A DNA stretch of 64,000 nt, taken from positions 62,001-126,000 of the forward strand of contig SAUG01000100.1 in assembly GCA_011316305.1 (NCBI GenBank), read 5' to 3'. Below the pieces are notes generated by a model. That model had not been told where the DNA came from. It was given only the letters and a program-made list of their open reading frames with translations, and did not search any database. A program made the translations under genes and the position numbers. This DNA is from Rusavskia elegans (Eukaryota; Ascomycota; Lecanoromycetes; Teloschistales; Teloschistaceae). Shown here piece by piece: positions 44,764-58,394 of this stretch (positions are counted from its first letter, which is position 1; each line of letters starts with the position of its first letter).

Positions 44764-45319
44764 TCATGCCCCCTTGGCACTCCCCTTCTCCCTGACCCAG
44801 TCCGCAAACTCCTTCCTCTGTTTCTGAGCCAGCACAGTTAACGTAAGCCCTCATAATTCCCCCATCATCTGCAACAAATGGGAATACGCACCCGTATATC
44901 CATGAAGCCAACCCTATTCTCCAATCCCTGAAACGGTCCCCCTCCGCCGCTTTCCTTCTCCACTTGACCCGCCCATACCCGCCAACTGATCGGCTTTAAT
45001 TGCTCCGCGTCCATCACAAGACCCACGCAGATCAGCACGACGGAGACGACGGTTTCGATGGAGATATCGAGAGGCAGAGCTGTAGGCGCTGGCGAGGGTG
45101 ATGCTGTGGGATGGATCGATGAAGATGGAGAGCGATTGCGGGAGGTAATGGCAGAGATGTGTGAGGCATGTTCGTAGGCCGAATAGCAACTTGTCGGAGA
45201 TTATCAGCCGTTGAGCTAATGATCAGATAGTAAGTAGGGAAGTGCATCGGCCTCGGAGCTTACGCGTGGAAGAGGAGGACAGTGCCTATGACAAGGAGGG
45301 CGCGCGAAAGAAATGTCAT
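44764..45319 (-). CDS. EMC5: ER membrane protein complex subunit 5 (Emc5/MMGT family)
   Basis: Exons 45319-45264, 45189-44892 and 44823-44764 give 137 residues. The EMC inserts tail-anchored and some multipass proteins into the ER membrane. First membrane segment: MTFLSRALLVIGTVLLFHA, split by the first intron, followed by CYSAYEHAS. A Ser/Pro-rich luminal loop precedes the second membrane segment, LPLDISIETVVSVVLICVGL. The cytosolic end has PISWRVWAGQVEKE, FQGLENRVGFMDIR and RKEFADWVREKG, all family hallmarks. Introns: GTAAGC..ACAAG (74 bp) and GTGCGT..CTCAG (68 bp). The start lies only about 160 bp from the RIP-affected block. An open frame of 91 codons in another phase across exon 2 is a shadow. 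Confidence 0.9.
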
Positions 45320-45479
45320 GGTACAAAGATTTGTGGAGAGTCTTACAGCGAGTCTTGCATGGCTCGCTGGAGTTACAACTACATATGGCTCATAAATGAA
45401 GGGAAGGCCTCCGTGCACATCCCCACGTCGCTAATATACATCCTTTCTAATCGGGTTAAATCCCGGCGGCAACTAACCT

Positions 45480-45639
45480 AATAAGGTTAATATAGAGTAT
45501 AACTCTAACCCTTCTACTATTAAATAATCCGACCAGGGTTTTTTTTTTATATTTAATCTCTGTTATCTCTATTATCTATACGACCTGCTATTTTAATAAC
45601 GCTATTATAGCGTATCCGGCTATAATATTCCGGCTTCTA
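45480..45639. other. Sharp border into the right AT-rich block
   Basis: Composition changes within about 60 bp around 45,480. From here CpA and TpG become rare and TpA very common. Confidence 0.7.
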
Positions 45640-47960
45640 CTAACTAATATTATATACGATACTACCGTCGAAGTATTTAATATTATTAATAAATTTATAA
45701 AAAACGAAAGTTATATAATTAATTATATTAAAACTTTTAAAAAAGATCGCGATATATCTATCTATAAGACCTACCTCGTCTATACTAAAGTAAGATCTAC
45801 TCGGTAATATTGTAAAGATAAAAAGCTGTATTATATAGGAATTTAGCGGTATTAATATCTATATAATAGCTATATAGTTTATAAAAAAAGTTTAGAAATA
45901 TAGAAATTTATATAAAAAAAACGGCGAGGTTTTCTAATATTTTCGATAAAAATATAGCTAATTTATATAAAGAATCTTATAATTATAAAGCGATAGACGC
46001 CGATAGTTTTACTATTTACTATTATATAGAAATTAAAGATAACGATTTTAAAATTACGAAGAATATTCTATAGATAATTAAATAAAATACTACTCCCGAT
46101 AAAATCCTTAGCTTTTTATATAAAAACGCCGAAGAAAAGGGCGAGGAATCTTTTATAAAGAAAAAGGATATTAGTAATACTAAATATAAAATCCGAAAAT
46201 AAACTTTCTAAGATTTTATACTAACTATTATAATTTTAAAGGAACTATATAATAATAATAACTAGAAAATAGATTATTATAAAACTAAGTTCGGCTAATT
46301 AAATTATTTATTTTTTATATATAAAGGCTTAATAGAATTATTTAAAAAGAATTCGGAAGTCTTTTTTATAGATTATATATATAAAACTAACCGGTACCGT
46401 CTATTTCTACTAGTAATCTAAAGCGTTACTATAATAGATTTATTATTTATTATCGGTTTTATATTTATTTTAAATAAAATAGAATACGATTATATATAGT
46501 CTTTTATATAAATTAAAACGTTTTACTAATTCTACGACCTTTTTAATTTTAAAGTTATTATTATCGATACCGATCTAGCTTTAGAAAATACTATTAAACT
46601 CGAGCTTCCTAATACTAAATATTTAATATACGAATAATATATTAATAAAAACGTTATAGATACTAGAAATAAAGTTCTTTTCTATAAAAAAAAAACTAGA
46701 AGGCCTTTAAATAGATATAGTAGAAAGTTATCTATTTAATATCCCGAATAGAATATAAACGGAATTAGTAGATAATAAAGGAAAAATATAGTAATTTATT
46801 TAATATACTAGCTTATATTAAAAATATATAGCTATATTATAAAGAGAAATTCGTTAGATATTTTATAAATAAAATAATATATTTTAGTAACTATTTAATA
46901 AATTATACCGAAAGAGATTATATTATATTTAAATATTGTCTAAAGTTTTCGACCGACGATATTTTAATAGTAATTAATAAAATTAAAGCTTTTATTAAAG
47001 ATAAAATAAAGGCTAAAAAATCCCGAATCTCGGTTATAAAAAATACGATTTCTTTCGACTTTAATTCGAATCTCTTTTATAATCTTAACTATAAAATAAT
47101 AAATAAAATACGATTCTATATTTTAAAGTAATACCGAATAGTTAAAAGTTTCGATAGAAAAGAGATTTTTAAACTATATATAGGAGTTTTCTATTAGATA
47201 ATAGAATTACTTTATTATTATAATAAAATTTAGAACCGTATAAATTTAATTTCTAGAAGATTTAAAATTCTAGATTTTAAAGATATTTACTAATATTAGT
47301 ACTATAATCTCTGTTCCTATCGATACCTTTTTAATTAAATATTAAATAAATAGAATTTTATTTATATAATCCTTCCTAGTATTAAAGCGCTAACTATTAA
47401 TATAGAAACGAAATTATTTTTCTATAAAGGAAAACCTGTTATAATTTTAATATTTAATAAGAAAAATAATAAAATAGTAGATCCCGATTCTATCGATTCT
47501 ATTTTCTAAACCCTCGATCCTTTTAAATTATAAAGTAAAGAAAGATTAAAAGGTAATACTAAAGCGAAAATAGTTTTAAAAAAGTAAAATAAAGAAATAA
47601 AATAATTCTAGGCCTATAAAAATAGTATACGCCGAAATCTTTTATTATTTAAATATATTTAACGCTATATAAATTAACGTATATGGTAAAAGATTATATA
47701 AATAAGATTGTAGCTCTAATTTACTATAAAAAATATCCCGAATAGTTATATCTATATTTCTAAAGCTTTTAGGCGTATATAAACGATATTAAATAGAGAT
47801 AATAATAAAGAAAATAAAGAAAATAATAAATATAGTAATATTAATTCTTATATCTAGGAAGATATTTATCTAGAAGGCCTAAATATATTTAGAAATAGTT
47901 AGATTTCTTAGGTCTTTACGCTATTACTATATCTGTTTCCCGGCGTTTCGAAGCTAGTTC
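45640..47960 (+). mobile_element. Mutator-like (MULE) transposase relic, RIP-inactivated
   Basis: Plus-strand translation with many TAA/TAG stops still shows a MULE order. A FAR1-like N-terminal region lies about 45,660-45,930 and a helical region about 46,090-46,200. The transposase core follows, with FIDYIYKTNRYRLFLLVI (near 46,366-46,422), GFIFILNKIEYDYI and IDTDLALENTIK. A C-terminal part about 47,170-47,510 resembles a SWIM-type zinc finger. Terminal inverted repeats were not securely found: TATAACTCTA occurs near 45,498 and, inverted, near 48,240, which may mark the ends. RIP state and interrupted frame show that it is dead. Confidence 0.72.
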
Positions 47961-49763
47961 CTAAAAAACCGAGATAAAAATAGTAGTAAAAGAGATAGGA
48001 TAAAATTTCTAAAGATAAAAAGATAGCTAATAGAACGATAATATATATATTCTGCTTCTAAAACGTATTATATAATTAAATTTTTAAATATTAATTAAAT
48101 AATATTATATAAAATTTACGAATACTTAATTTTATAATTTAAATATAAAATGACTATATAAATTAGAAAATAGATAAATATTTTAAATAAATAGATATTA
48201 GAGGGAGGTTATATATTATAGAATTAAATCCTTTCTGGAAGGCTTCTATCTAGAGTTATATTGAGTTTTTATATATATATATATATATTTCATCAACGTT
48301 ATATACGGCAACGATTGTTGTATTTTACGTATAAAGAAATTTTCACAGCTAAAACAGTTCGTTAGACAAGATTTACAGCGCAGTTAATTACTTCTATTTA
48401 ACTATTTTCTTTTTTATTCGATTACGAATCCTCTACTATATAAATATAATTCCGTTACTCGTAGTTTTCGATTTAATTTAAATACTATATATTCTTTCTT
48501 CGACGTTATATATAATTATCAGCTTCTAATATTTCCGCTATATCTATCTACTATACTACGATGTAATTATAAATAGTCGTCGCTTCGTCTATATTTATTA
48601 TATAACCCGTATCTAAACGTTCCGCTAAACTATTAAAGTATTTTTTAGCCTACGTAGTTTTAAAATAGTCGCTAGCTAGTACGCTAGCTACTACAGCTAG
48701 AAGTTTTATCCGGTCGATCGGGCTAAAAAGCGGTAGGAAGGTCGGATAGCGCGTTTTAAAGGCGGTAAAAAGGAGATTTTTATTAAAGTTAAAATAGGTT
48801 ATTCTGGCTATAATAAAATAGTCGACGTCTTTAAAAGTAGATATAGTTATTATAGATAAAGATACTATCGTCTAGTTTAGCTATAGTATAGCTATTACGG
48901 GAATATATATATATATAAAAGATTTTAGTAAATCGTAGTATTTACAAAGGGCTTATATTACTAGTAAAAAAAGAAAAAGAAAAAGCGATAACTACGAGGT
49001 ATATTTATCTATATAAATTTTTACGTTAGTTAAATTATCGGTAGAAAGATACGTTATTTTACTAAATAGATTTAAATTAAAATTCTATAGAAAGAACCGT
49101 TATTTACGTTAATTAAACTAGGATATAAGTTTTACTACTATATATTTTAATATTAATATACCAACGCTTGATTTACTTCCTGAACCACTGGTTTACCGGA
49201 TACTAAAACCAAAATAAATTAATTAAATAGAGTTAAATATAGAGTTTTTATAGAGTTAGTCCTATCTATAGGCTTTCTCGAGCGATTTTTAGTAGTAAAA
49301 ATGTTTTTCAGAATCGAGATAAATAATATTAAAAAGATACTATTTATCTAATCTTTATCGCGTATACTGGATTTTTTTAGATCTAATAGTATAAATATAT
49401 AGTTAAAATATTTAAAAGTTTTAATTTTAAAGTTTATATAGTTAGTATATAGTATAAGTATATAGAAAATAGTTAAAGAAAAAAAGTTCTCGATAAAAAT
49501 AATAAGAAAATAAAGTTATCGAATTCTACGTTTTATTTTATTAGATTAATTACCGCCGAGATTTAATCCGATTAGAAAAAATATATATTAGCGATACGTA
49601 GAATATATATTAGCGACGTAGAGATATACACGGAAGTTTTTTTTAAATAAATAATATATAGAGCCGATTTAGTGTCAATTTTGCAGCGGAACAATGCCGT
49701 TCGAGAACGTAATAATATTCTATCAACTAATAACTCTATATTACCAAACGACTACTTTTTCAA
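47961..49763. other. RIP-degraded AT-rich DNA, unassigned
   Basis: 1.8 kb with frequent stops in all frames. A few patches are less degraded (about 48,670-48,780, 49,150-49,200 and 49,675-49,760). I see no recognisable transposon protein or LTR here. Confidence 0.4.
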
Positions 49764-50405
49764 GCTTTTATAAAATTGTAAAGAATATATCTTCTAAGAC
49801 TTTTTTTAATTTACAATTCTATTTTTTTAGAATTTTTATTTATATACTAGCTGTTTATATATAGGGTAAAAAAACTCTAGTATAGATTTTAGCGCTCCGT
49901 AAAGTTTTAAAAATCGCCAAGATTTTCGAAGATATTTTAAAACCTCTCGGACCTAAATTATATAAATTCAGCGAACGAATAATAAATAGACTAGCCGGTT
50001 CGAGTCGAATTTTCATCGAACCGTCGAGTACCCGATTCGATTTTAGTAATCTAATCCGGATCCGACCCGATTATATTATATATTTAATATATTATTATTA
50101 TAATAATTAAAAAAAGATAATATATCTAGATGATATATTTAGATTTACTACGGACTTTCTAGCTAACGTAGCTAATTAATTAAATTTTTTTAATAAATTC
50201 GTATAAAAATTATATTAGCTTTATACTTTTATATTAGGATTCAGCGCTAAAATCTAATTTTGGCGGATCGGATCGGATTACGATTTAGAATCCGAAATCC
50301 GATCCGACGGCCAGTTTAATAATAAATTCTAAAAAAATAGAATTATAGAATAGATAGAATCGTAGAAGACGTAATCTTTATAATTTTTTAAAAGCGTATA
50401 AATCG
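49764..50405. mobile_element. Inverted-repeat element of about 640 bp
   Basis: 49,764-49,840 and 50,325-50,402 are imperfect inverted repeats of about 75 bp, sharing TTCTATTTTTTTAGAATTT at the inner ends and GCTTTTA/TATCTTCTA-type blocks outside. The centre carries ATCCGGATCCGACCCGATT and, inverted, CGGATCGGATCGGATT, a subterminal pattern seen in some hAT elements. No coding capacity. It looks like a MITE-type non-autonomous transposon; the family is a guess. Confidence 0.5.
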
Positions 50406-50458
50406 TGGTTATTTGTACGTATAATGGTATTAGATTGTTACGTCCGCTAGTATATTGC

Positions 50459-50703
50459 TGTTATAAACTATTTAAACTATTTGAAATTTATATAAAATTC
50501 AGTGGATATAGAAATACTAGTCGATAGTATCGGTTAACTAATACGCTGACTAAATTCCGTTAACCGCGGCTTATTAGCTTTATAGAATTTATTATCTAAT
50601 TAGATCTAACGTTTAATTTTATTCGTTTATTTATAGATAAACTTTCTATTTATATAGAAATATCAAGCTATTATTTTTATTTTAAATCGATTTATAATAA
50701 TTA
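50459..50703 (+). repeat. 5' LTR of Gypsy copy 2
   Basis: 245 bp, starts TGTTATAAACTATT and is the reverse complement of 9,083-9,327. It ends ATAATAATTA (CA changed to TA), followed by a TGG-type primer-binding site. Confidence 0.9.
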
Positions 50704-53700
50704 GTGGTAATAAAAGATTTATTAATAGATATTATATAATATATATATAGCGTTTATAAATACTAATTTCTAAATATAAATATTTATAATACTAGTAATA
50801 TTATCTATATTTTAGAAAATATTAATTATTTTAATTTAATATATTTTATTAGTAGTATTTATTAAATAACTACTATTTTTACCTATATATATTTTATATA
50901 TTTAGATATAATAGGAATAAACTAATTTATTAATTAGATTCTACTTAATTACGATAGCGATAGACGAATTACTTCTATTTTTCGACGATAGTACTATTTT
51001 TTTCGAGTACTAGCTCGTCGAATTTATAGATAGAACCGGTTTTAGATATACTATATTTATTAAACTTTATATATAATAATTATAGCGATTTTAAATCTTC
51101 TAGAACCGAAGTAGATAATATTATAGATATTAAAATAAAATTATCTTTTTAGCTATTTCGATCGTCTAGATAGCCCGATAAATAGTTAGATAGTAGAGCT
51201 ATAGCGCGAGCTACTATTAAACGTTTTAAAGAAAATATAACGGAGTTCCGAAACGATTTTATATATATATATATAAATCTTTATAAATTATTAAATCTTT
51301 TTAAAAAGTAAAAAAAAGGAAAATATAGTTAATAAAACTCTAGCGGATCTTTTTATTTTATCTAGAACAAGTATAAACCGGAAACTAAATATAATGTAAA
51401 ACTATAACTTTAATTTCATAATAATATAATTTTTCGAGAAATTAGAAAAATAAAATACTATAATCTAAATAGAGTTTATAGAATTTCGCTAATAAAACTA
51501 ATAGAAAAAAAAAATACTTTTAATATTATTTAAATTTTCTACGTTTTTTACTAGAGTTAATAAATATAAAAAATTCGTCGCAGGCGATATTAGCTATTTC
51601 TATTCTTTCTATAATAATAAATCCGCCGAGATCGAGCCTTATATTAAATATATAGGTTAAGATATCCTTTTCTACGATATCTATATTTTTACTAAATAAA
51701 TTAAAAACGTTACTAGATTAAATAGTAAGGTTAAAAAAAATCTATAGATATATTTTCGCGGTAAAGTTCTATAATAGTATTCTAATAAACTCTCGGATAT
51801 AAAAAAAAATATTTAATAAAAGATTTCGATATATAGATTAATATCTTAATTATTCGCTTTAAACTACTAATAGAAAAAGAAATACGTATTTTAAATAAAG
51901 AAAAGTATACTATCGAGAATATAAACTACTATCTCGACCTTCGCGAATATAGCTAGACTAGATTTCGAACTATAAAAATCGTCGAAATAATTAATATTCG
52001 GTAAATTATTATATAAATATAGATAGATTTTACTATTTCTTTTTATACTATCTTTATTTCTAAACTAGCGGAAAAGATTACTATTAATATATTCTTTTAA
52101 TTAATAGATAATTATAAACTCGAAATCTAAATTATAGAATAAAACTACTTTCGATAATTCTAGAAAATACCTTCTAATAATTCTAGCTATTAATAAATAG
52201 AAAATCTATTTCTATTCCGGTTTTAATCGATATTAGAAAATATAATATATTAATCGATATTTAGTTTCGGTTTTTCCGGATATAAATATTAGCGTTCTAT
52301 AATTTAGTAGGCTTTTTAGCTTTTTTAGAGATATTAATTTCCTTTTATTAAAAGAGATCTATCTAGACCGCTTCCTATCTAAAATAACGCGATTTTCTTT
52401 CGCTTTATATTTATAAATAGATTAGAAAATCTATAAAAGAATTCCTTTTTAATATAGTAGAGCTCTACGCTAGCGTATAGTAATAGATTTTAGGGACTTT
52501 ATAATAATTAGTTTTAAAAAAGACTTTATTTCGATTTAAATTTCTAATATTTAATTCCGCTAGTTCTATTTTAATAAATCTATTAGATAGAAGTTTATAA
52601 ATATTTATATAGCGAGGATTATTCTATTATAGGAGAAATCTATATCTAATATATCGAATAGAATTCTATTTATAGATATTATAGTAAGAGTTTCGCTAAA
52701 TTTTATAATAACGATATCGAATACTATAATTAAGTTTATAAAAAGTTAGACTATAAAGAAGTTAATTAGAATTTTATCGATATTAGGCCGAAGGTTTTAT
52801 ATTTATATTAGAAATATAACGTTTTATTCGAATTATATAATAAATTATTTAAGTATTTTAAAACCGTTTACTATAATACGAAAAGTAATAAAGCCGAAAT
52901 ATAAATATTTATTGCCGATAAATACTTTTTTAGTAAAAAAGATATTTCTATACCTCGCGTAATCGTTTTAAATAATAAATAGATTACTAGAACTAGTTTA
53001 GCTTTTAAATACTTCTATTATATTATTTTTCTCTTAACTTTCCGTTTAGATATATCTAACGCTAAAGATATAATTATATTATTTTAAAATATATAATATT
53101 AATAGTTAATAGAAATTTTATTTTAGAAAGTATTAAAATTAAAAAACTATCGAAAGAGATTTTTATTTATAATATAGATAAATAAATCTATCGAACCGAT
53201 AAATTCGCTATTTTTATTTTCTATCTAAAAAGCGATTTAGCTATTATAGAATTTATAGAGGAAATCTATATTATTAAAAATCTATAAATTAATCTATTAC
53301 TAGATATCAATATTTTAATTTCGGAAAAAATAATTCTAGATTATTAAAAATAGTAAATTATTATCGGCAATTATAAAAATTTTAAAGTTAACTTTAACGT
53401 TTATATATATAAAAAGCCTAATTTTAGACGTATTATTAGAATTTAAAGTAATATTATTTTAAAATCTAATAGAATTACGCGAGTTCTAGTATAATATCGA
53501 AGTAATATTCTCGGAAACCGTAGTTTCTTTTTCGAATCTAAATTAAAATTAATTCCGAAAATAAACTTTAGTTCTAATAGTAGCGCTTTTATCTATATAG
53601 TCGACGCTTTATTTAGTTTCGTAAATATCTATAACGTAAGCTACTTACCGGTAGTTTTATTTAAACGAATTCGGTTTAGAAAAATTATCGAAAATCGATA

Positions 53701-55025
53701 TAAAGAAGACTATACCGCCGCTTTTAATATAATTCTACCTATAGTAGAATTAATATAGAACGTTATTAAATATACTATTAAAAAATTAGTAAAAAAAAGC
53801 AGCTATTAAAACTATAACGATACTCGCTACTACTATAGTTATTTAAAATAGGACTATAATTTATCTAGAATTACCTAATATAATTTATACGCGGGACTTT
53901 CTAATAAATTAAAACGCTTTCTATTCGAATAATAAAGTAAATTTTAGTAAAATTCTAGTAAAATTTAGAGCGAATTTAGCTAAAAATATCGAATTCGCTA
54001 AATTAATTTCTTTTACTATATCTATAGATTCTAAATTACAATACCGTTTAACTAATAGTATTACGGTTTATAATAAACTACTAGTAGCGTAATAGCTAGT
54101 TACTATTACTAAAAAATACTAAAATATATTTATCGATTAGAAAGCTATAGTAGATATTTCTAAAAAGAAATAGATACTAATATTTTTAAAAAAAGAAACG
54201 AAATCTACGCTTTTAAAAGTTTATAATCTAAATTATATAAACCGTATTAAATTAGATAAAACATTTAATAAATTCTATAAATAAAATAAAATAAAATATT
54301 CGAAATAGCTAACGCCTTTTATATATCCTATTTTTATAGTATAGATAATTTTCTTAGATAGTATAAAAAAAGGATAAAAAGTAGTTAAAATCCGAAACTT
54401 TAATATTATTATAGAAATAGATAGTTATTTTTTTCTATTATAAATAAATATTATTATTTTAGTATTAGAATATCTCTATATTTCTATTATTAATACTATA
54501 GAATAGTTTTATTAGTTTAAAATCTAATACCGTAATCGTTATAAATTTACTATAGTTTTTTATTATAGATAGAAATAAATTTCGGTAGTATTTATAAAAT
54601 ATAAAGATTTACTATCGTATATATAGCGTTCGACCGATAAATTACTTTATCTATTTAAAGATTTCGTTAAAATCTATATAAATAATATTATTATCTTTTT
54701 ATATAATTTAGAAAATTATTTAGAATATTTAGATTTAATTTTCGCTTTATTTCGAAAAAAACGAGTAAATTTTATATTTTCTAAATTATTTATAGAATAT
54801 CTTTTAGTTTATTTACTTAGATAACGCGTTAATATACCAAAAATAACTACTTTAAAAAATAAAATTAAAGCTATTTTAGAAAAGACTTTTTTTAAATATC
54901 TATAGAATCTAGAATTCTATTTCGGAATAATTAGTTAGCTATATTATACAATCGTAGAATATATATAGCTCGCCGAACTTCTATAGAAAAAGAAAACTCT
55001 ATTTATAAAAAGATTCGGATAAAAT

Positions 55026-55446
55026 TGTTACGTCTACGATTCCATAGAAGCACGCTGGAAGATTAGCTAGGCAAGCGAGTTTAATTAACTATTACCGTCT
55101 ATAGCCGCTATAGCCGACTTTTATAATAGAGACTTTTAATAAACGGCTACCTATCGGTACTATCGGTACTATCGGCTACTTTTATTATATATATTATTCT
55201 TTATTTTTATTAAATAACTTCTTTTATTAGTTATTAAAATAATTATTAAATACGTTTCTACTATTTTCTATTTAATTATTTCTATAATAAAGATATTTTA
55301 TAATATTATAATTATACTTTCGCGGCTACGCGGGATTATTTATAATAATCTATATTAAAATTCCTTAACTATTTAATAGTTCGGACTACGCCTATAGCTA
55401 TAGCTAGATTTAAATATAACGCTTTTTAATATATAGAGATATTTTA
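55026..55446 (+). repeat. 5' LTR of element A
   Basis: Starts TGTTACGTCTACGATTCC; 421 bp. The same repeat occurs at 57,984-58,394 and inverted at 60,515-60,926 and about 63,453-63,862. Confidence 0.85.
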
Positions 55447-57983
55447 TTTTAATAATTTACTATATTAGTTTCGTTATCCTACTTTATAGATCGAAACGAT
55501 ACTATTAAAATAGTAATATCTAATTTCTATAAAAAAGATAAAAAATCTTTAAAACCTTAGTTTATCTAAATAAATATTTACTTTATATTATATATAAACT
55601 AATTTCCGAATAAAATAATTAAAGTTTTATTTATATTATTATATCTAGAAAAGATAGTCTTTAATTAGATATAGTTCTATATAGAAGACTATTTTAATAA
55701 TCCGAAAAGTTAAAAAGAAAAAAAAATATTATAAATTTTCTATATCTTTAATAATCTAATTATAACTATAAAAAAAGCCTTTAGAAATAATAATAGAAAT
55801 AGAGTAATAAAAAGAAGATTTATAGTTCTAAAATAGTAGAAGTCGGTAGTTATTTATATTATTTAGTTTGGAATATTAATTTATAAAATAAATTAGAAAG
55901 ATTTAATTCTAAAAATCTATTTCTATAAAAAATTTTATATAAAAATTAAAAAAGCTATAGTAGTAATTCAAAAATTAGATTTACTAATATTATTAATTAA
56001 ACTAGTAACTAGAATTAATACTAGATAGTATAAAATATATTTAGATAAATAGATATTTAATAAAATAGAATCTACTAAAAGATAGTTTAGAGAAAATCGA
56101 ATAAAATTTAATACTACTAAAACTAGAAAATTATAGACTAAAATTTATTATTTATATAAAAAAATAGGAGACTTTAAAAAAAATTATTTAACTAAAGAAA
56201 TAATAGAGATAACTAAATACTAGTATAAAATAATAGAAGAATTATTTAAAGAAATAATTAAAAAAAAATATAACTAAAAGTTAGATATCCTACTATAATA
56301 ATAAATATCTTATCTATCTATTAAATAAAAAAGAAATCGGATAGTATTTTATAGAATCTAAAAAAATAAAAATAAAAATAATAATAGAATTTAAATTATA
56401 TAAAACCGAAAAATCTTTTATAATAGTACTTAAAATTAAAAGCGGAAGTTATAAAATAATAGCTTTTATAAATAGAAAAAAAAAGAATAAAATTACGAAA
56501 GGATTATATAATTAAATTAAAAAATTTATCTAAATATATTTATAATAGGATAATAGAATTATAGATAATAAAATTAAAGTAAAAAACGAATTTATTAGAA
56601 TTTTAAACTTTATAGTAATCGAAAGCTTTAGGTAAAATATTATTTTCGGAAATAAATTAAAAAAATTAATTTCTAGAATACTAATATAAAAAAATATAGT
56701 CGGATAAAAAATAGAATTATAGATAGTATATCTTTTTATAAATAAAAATCTTTTATATAGAAAATTAGATATCGTTTTAAATATAAATTATAAATAGATT
56801 AGAAAAATTAATATTATTTTTTAAAAAGGAGGGAAAATATAGAAAATAAAAATCTAGAAAAAATATTATTATTTATTATTCTAACTAATATTAAAATATA
56901 ATAAAATCTAAAAAATAATCTAAAAACTATAGATAGAAAATATTAAAAAAATCTATAAAAAATATTATTAAAAAAATAAAAAAAACCGAATATAATCCTA
57001 TATCTAAACTAGAAAAATAGTTAGAAAAAAGAATATTAGATTTTATATTAAACGTATAACTAAAAAATAAATAGTCTTTAACTTTATTATTATAGAATAA
57101 AATAGTTACTAAAAAATAAAAATTAATAGAAATATTAGAAGATTTGGATATAATTTATAATATAAATATCAAATTTAATATAAATAGATATAATATAAAG
57201 GAATCTTTAATTAAATATTCTTTTATACGCGTATTAAATTTAGAAGTTAAAAAAATCGATTTTTTTTAAAAAATATTCTAAATTAACTAAATCGAAACTA
57301 GAAATTAATTTAACGGATACCTTTTATATAGCTAGTATAAAATCTAGAGAAAAGTAAAATATAATTAAATTATTAAATTTATAAGAATAAAATAATACGC
57401 GCTATTTCTAAATAATAAAATTACTTTTACGTTTATCTAGAATATAATAATAAACGATAAAATACTTTTATTTTCTAAAAAATCGATAGAAGTTAAATTT
57501 TTAAATAAAACGTTTATTACGAATTTTTTTTTTGAAATCTAGAAAAGATTTAATATAATAATATATTTAAATATATTTATTATTAATATTTTCGATATTA
57601 TATCGAAGTTTATTTTTTTTAATTTCTAAAATATATTTCTATAGATATTAGTAGTTAGAAAAGATATATAAAATAAAACAGCTAATATAGATAATATTAG
57701 AAATTAAAAAATTATAGAATTTCTAGGCCCGAATATATTTACTATAAATATTACTACTAACCTTTACTTTATATTTCTTTAAAGAATTACGAATATAAAA
57801 GCTATAAAAAAAAGTATAATAATACTTTTTAACTAAATTCGATAGAAAGATTTTAATTAATTATTTTTTCGAAAATATATAATAGGACTATTAAAAAAAA
57901 AAGAATAAAAGAAAGAAATAGGATTAGATTTTAAAAATCCTATATATAGAAAGATTAGATAGAAAATAATATAAAAAGAGCTA

Positions 57984-58394
57984 TATTATATTTATAATTC
58001 TATAGAAATATATTAGAAGATTAGTTAGATAAATAAATTTAATTAATTTAACCGTCTTTAGCTACTATAGCAAAATTTTATAATAGGGATTTTTAGTAGA
58101 TAGCTATCTATTAATACTATCGGCTATTTTTATTATATATATTACTTTTTAATTCTATTAGATAGCTTCTTTTATTAGTCGTTAATATAATTATTAAATA
58201 TATTTCTACTATTTTCTATTTAATTATTTTTATAATAAAGATATTTTATAATATTATAACTATATCTTTATAGTTATACGGAATCAGTTACGATAATCTA
58301 TACTAGAACTCCTTTATTATTTAGTAGTTCGGATTACGCCTACGGCTGTAGTTAGGTTCGAACGTAACGTCTTTTAACGTACAGAGACGTTATA
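57984..58394 (+). repeat. 3' LTR of element A
   Basis: About 411 bp; its end CGTACAGAGACGTTATA keeps more original bases than the 5' copy. Confidence 0.85.

Larger units (their letters stand above)
55026..58394 (+). mobile_element. Short LTR retrotransposon A nested in Gypsy copy 2
   Basis: 3,369 bp with LTRs 55,026-55,446 and 57,984-58,394. Comparison with copy 1 shows the insertion site and a 5-bp target duplication, GAGGC in the unmutated copy, now AAAAT (55,021-55,025) and AAGAT (58,395-58,399) through RIP-type changes. The internal part, about 2.5 kb, is too short for gag plus pol. Near 55,520-55,690 the plus strand resembles a retrotransposon Gag core (KPW-type start, FPNKIIKVLF, YIEDYFNNP). 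No reverse transcriptase or integrase motif was seen. Likely non-autonomous, Gag-only. Confidence 0.8.

Noticed and set aside
44914..45189. 91-codon frame, minus strand
   Set aside because: Out-of-phase shadow of EMC5 exon 2; the EMC5 frame carries all conserved motifs.
50436..50444. TGTTACGTC just before the Gypsy 5' LTR, identical to the start of the short-element LTR
   Set aside because: The similarity ends after nine bases, so it is not evidence for a solo LTR.
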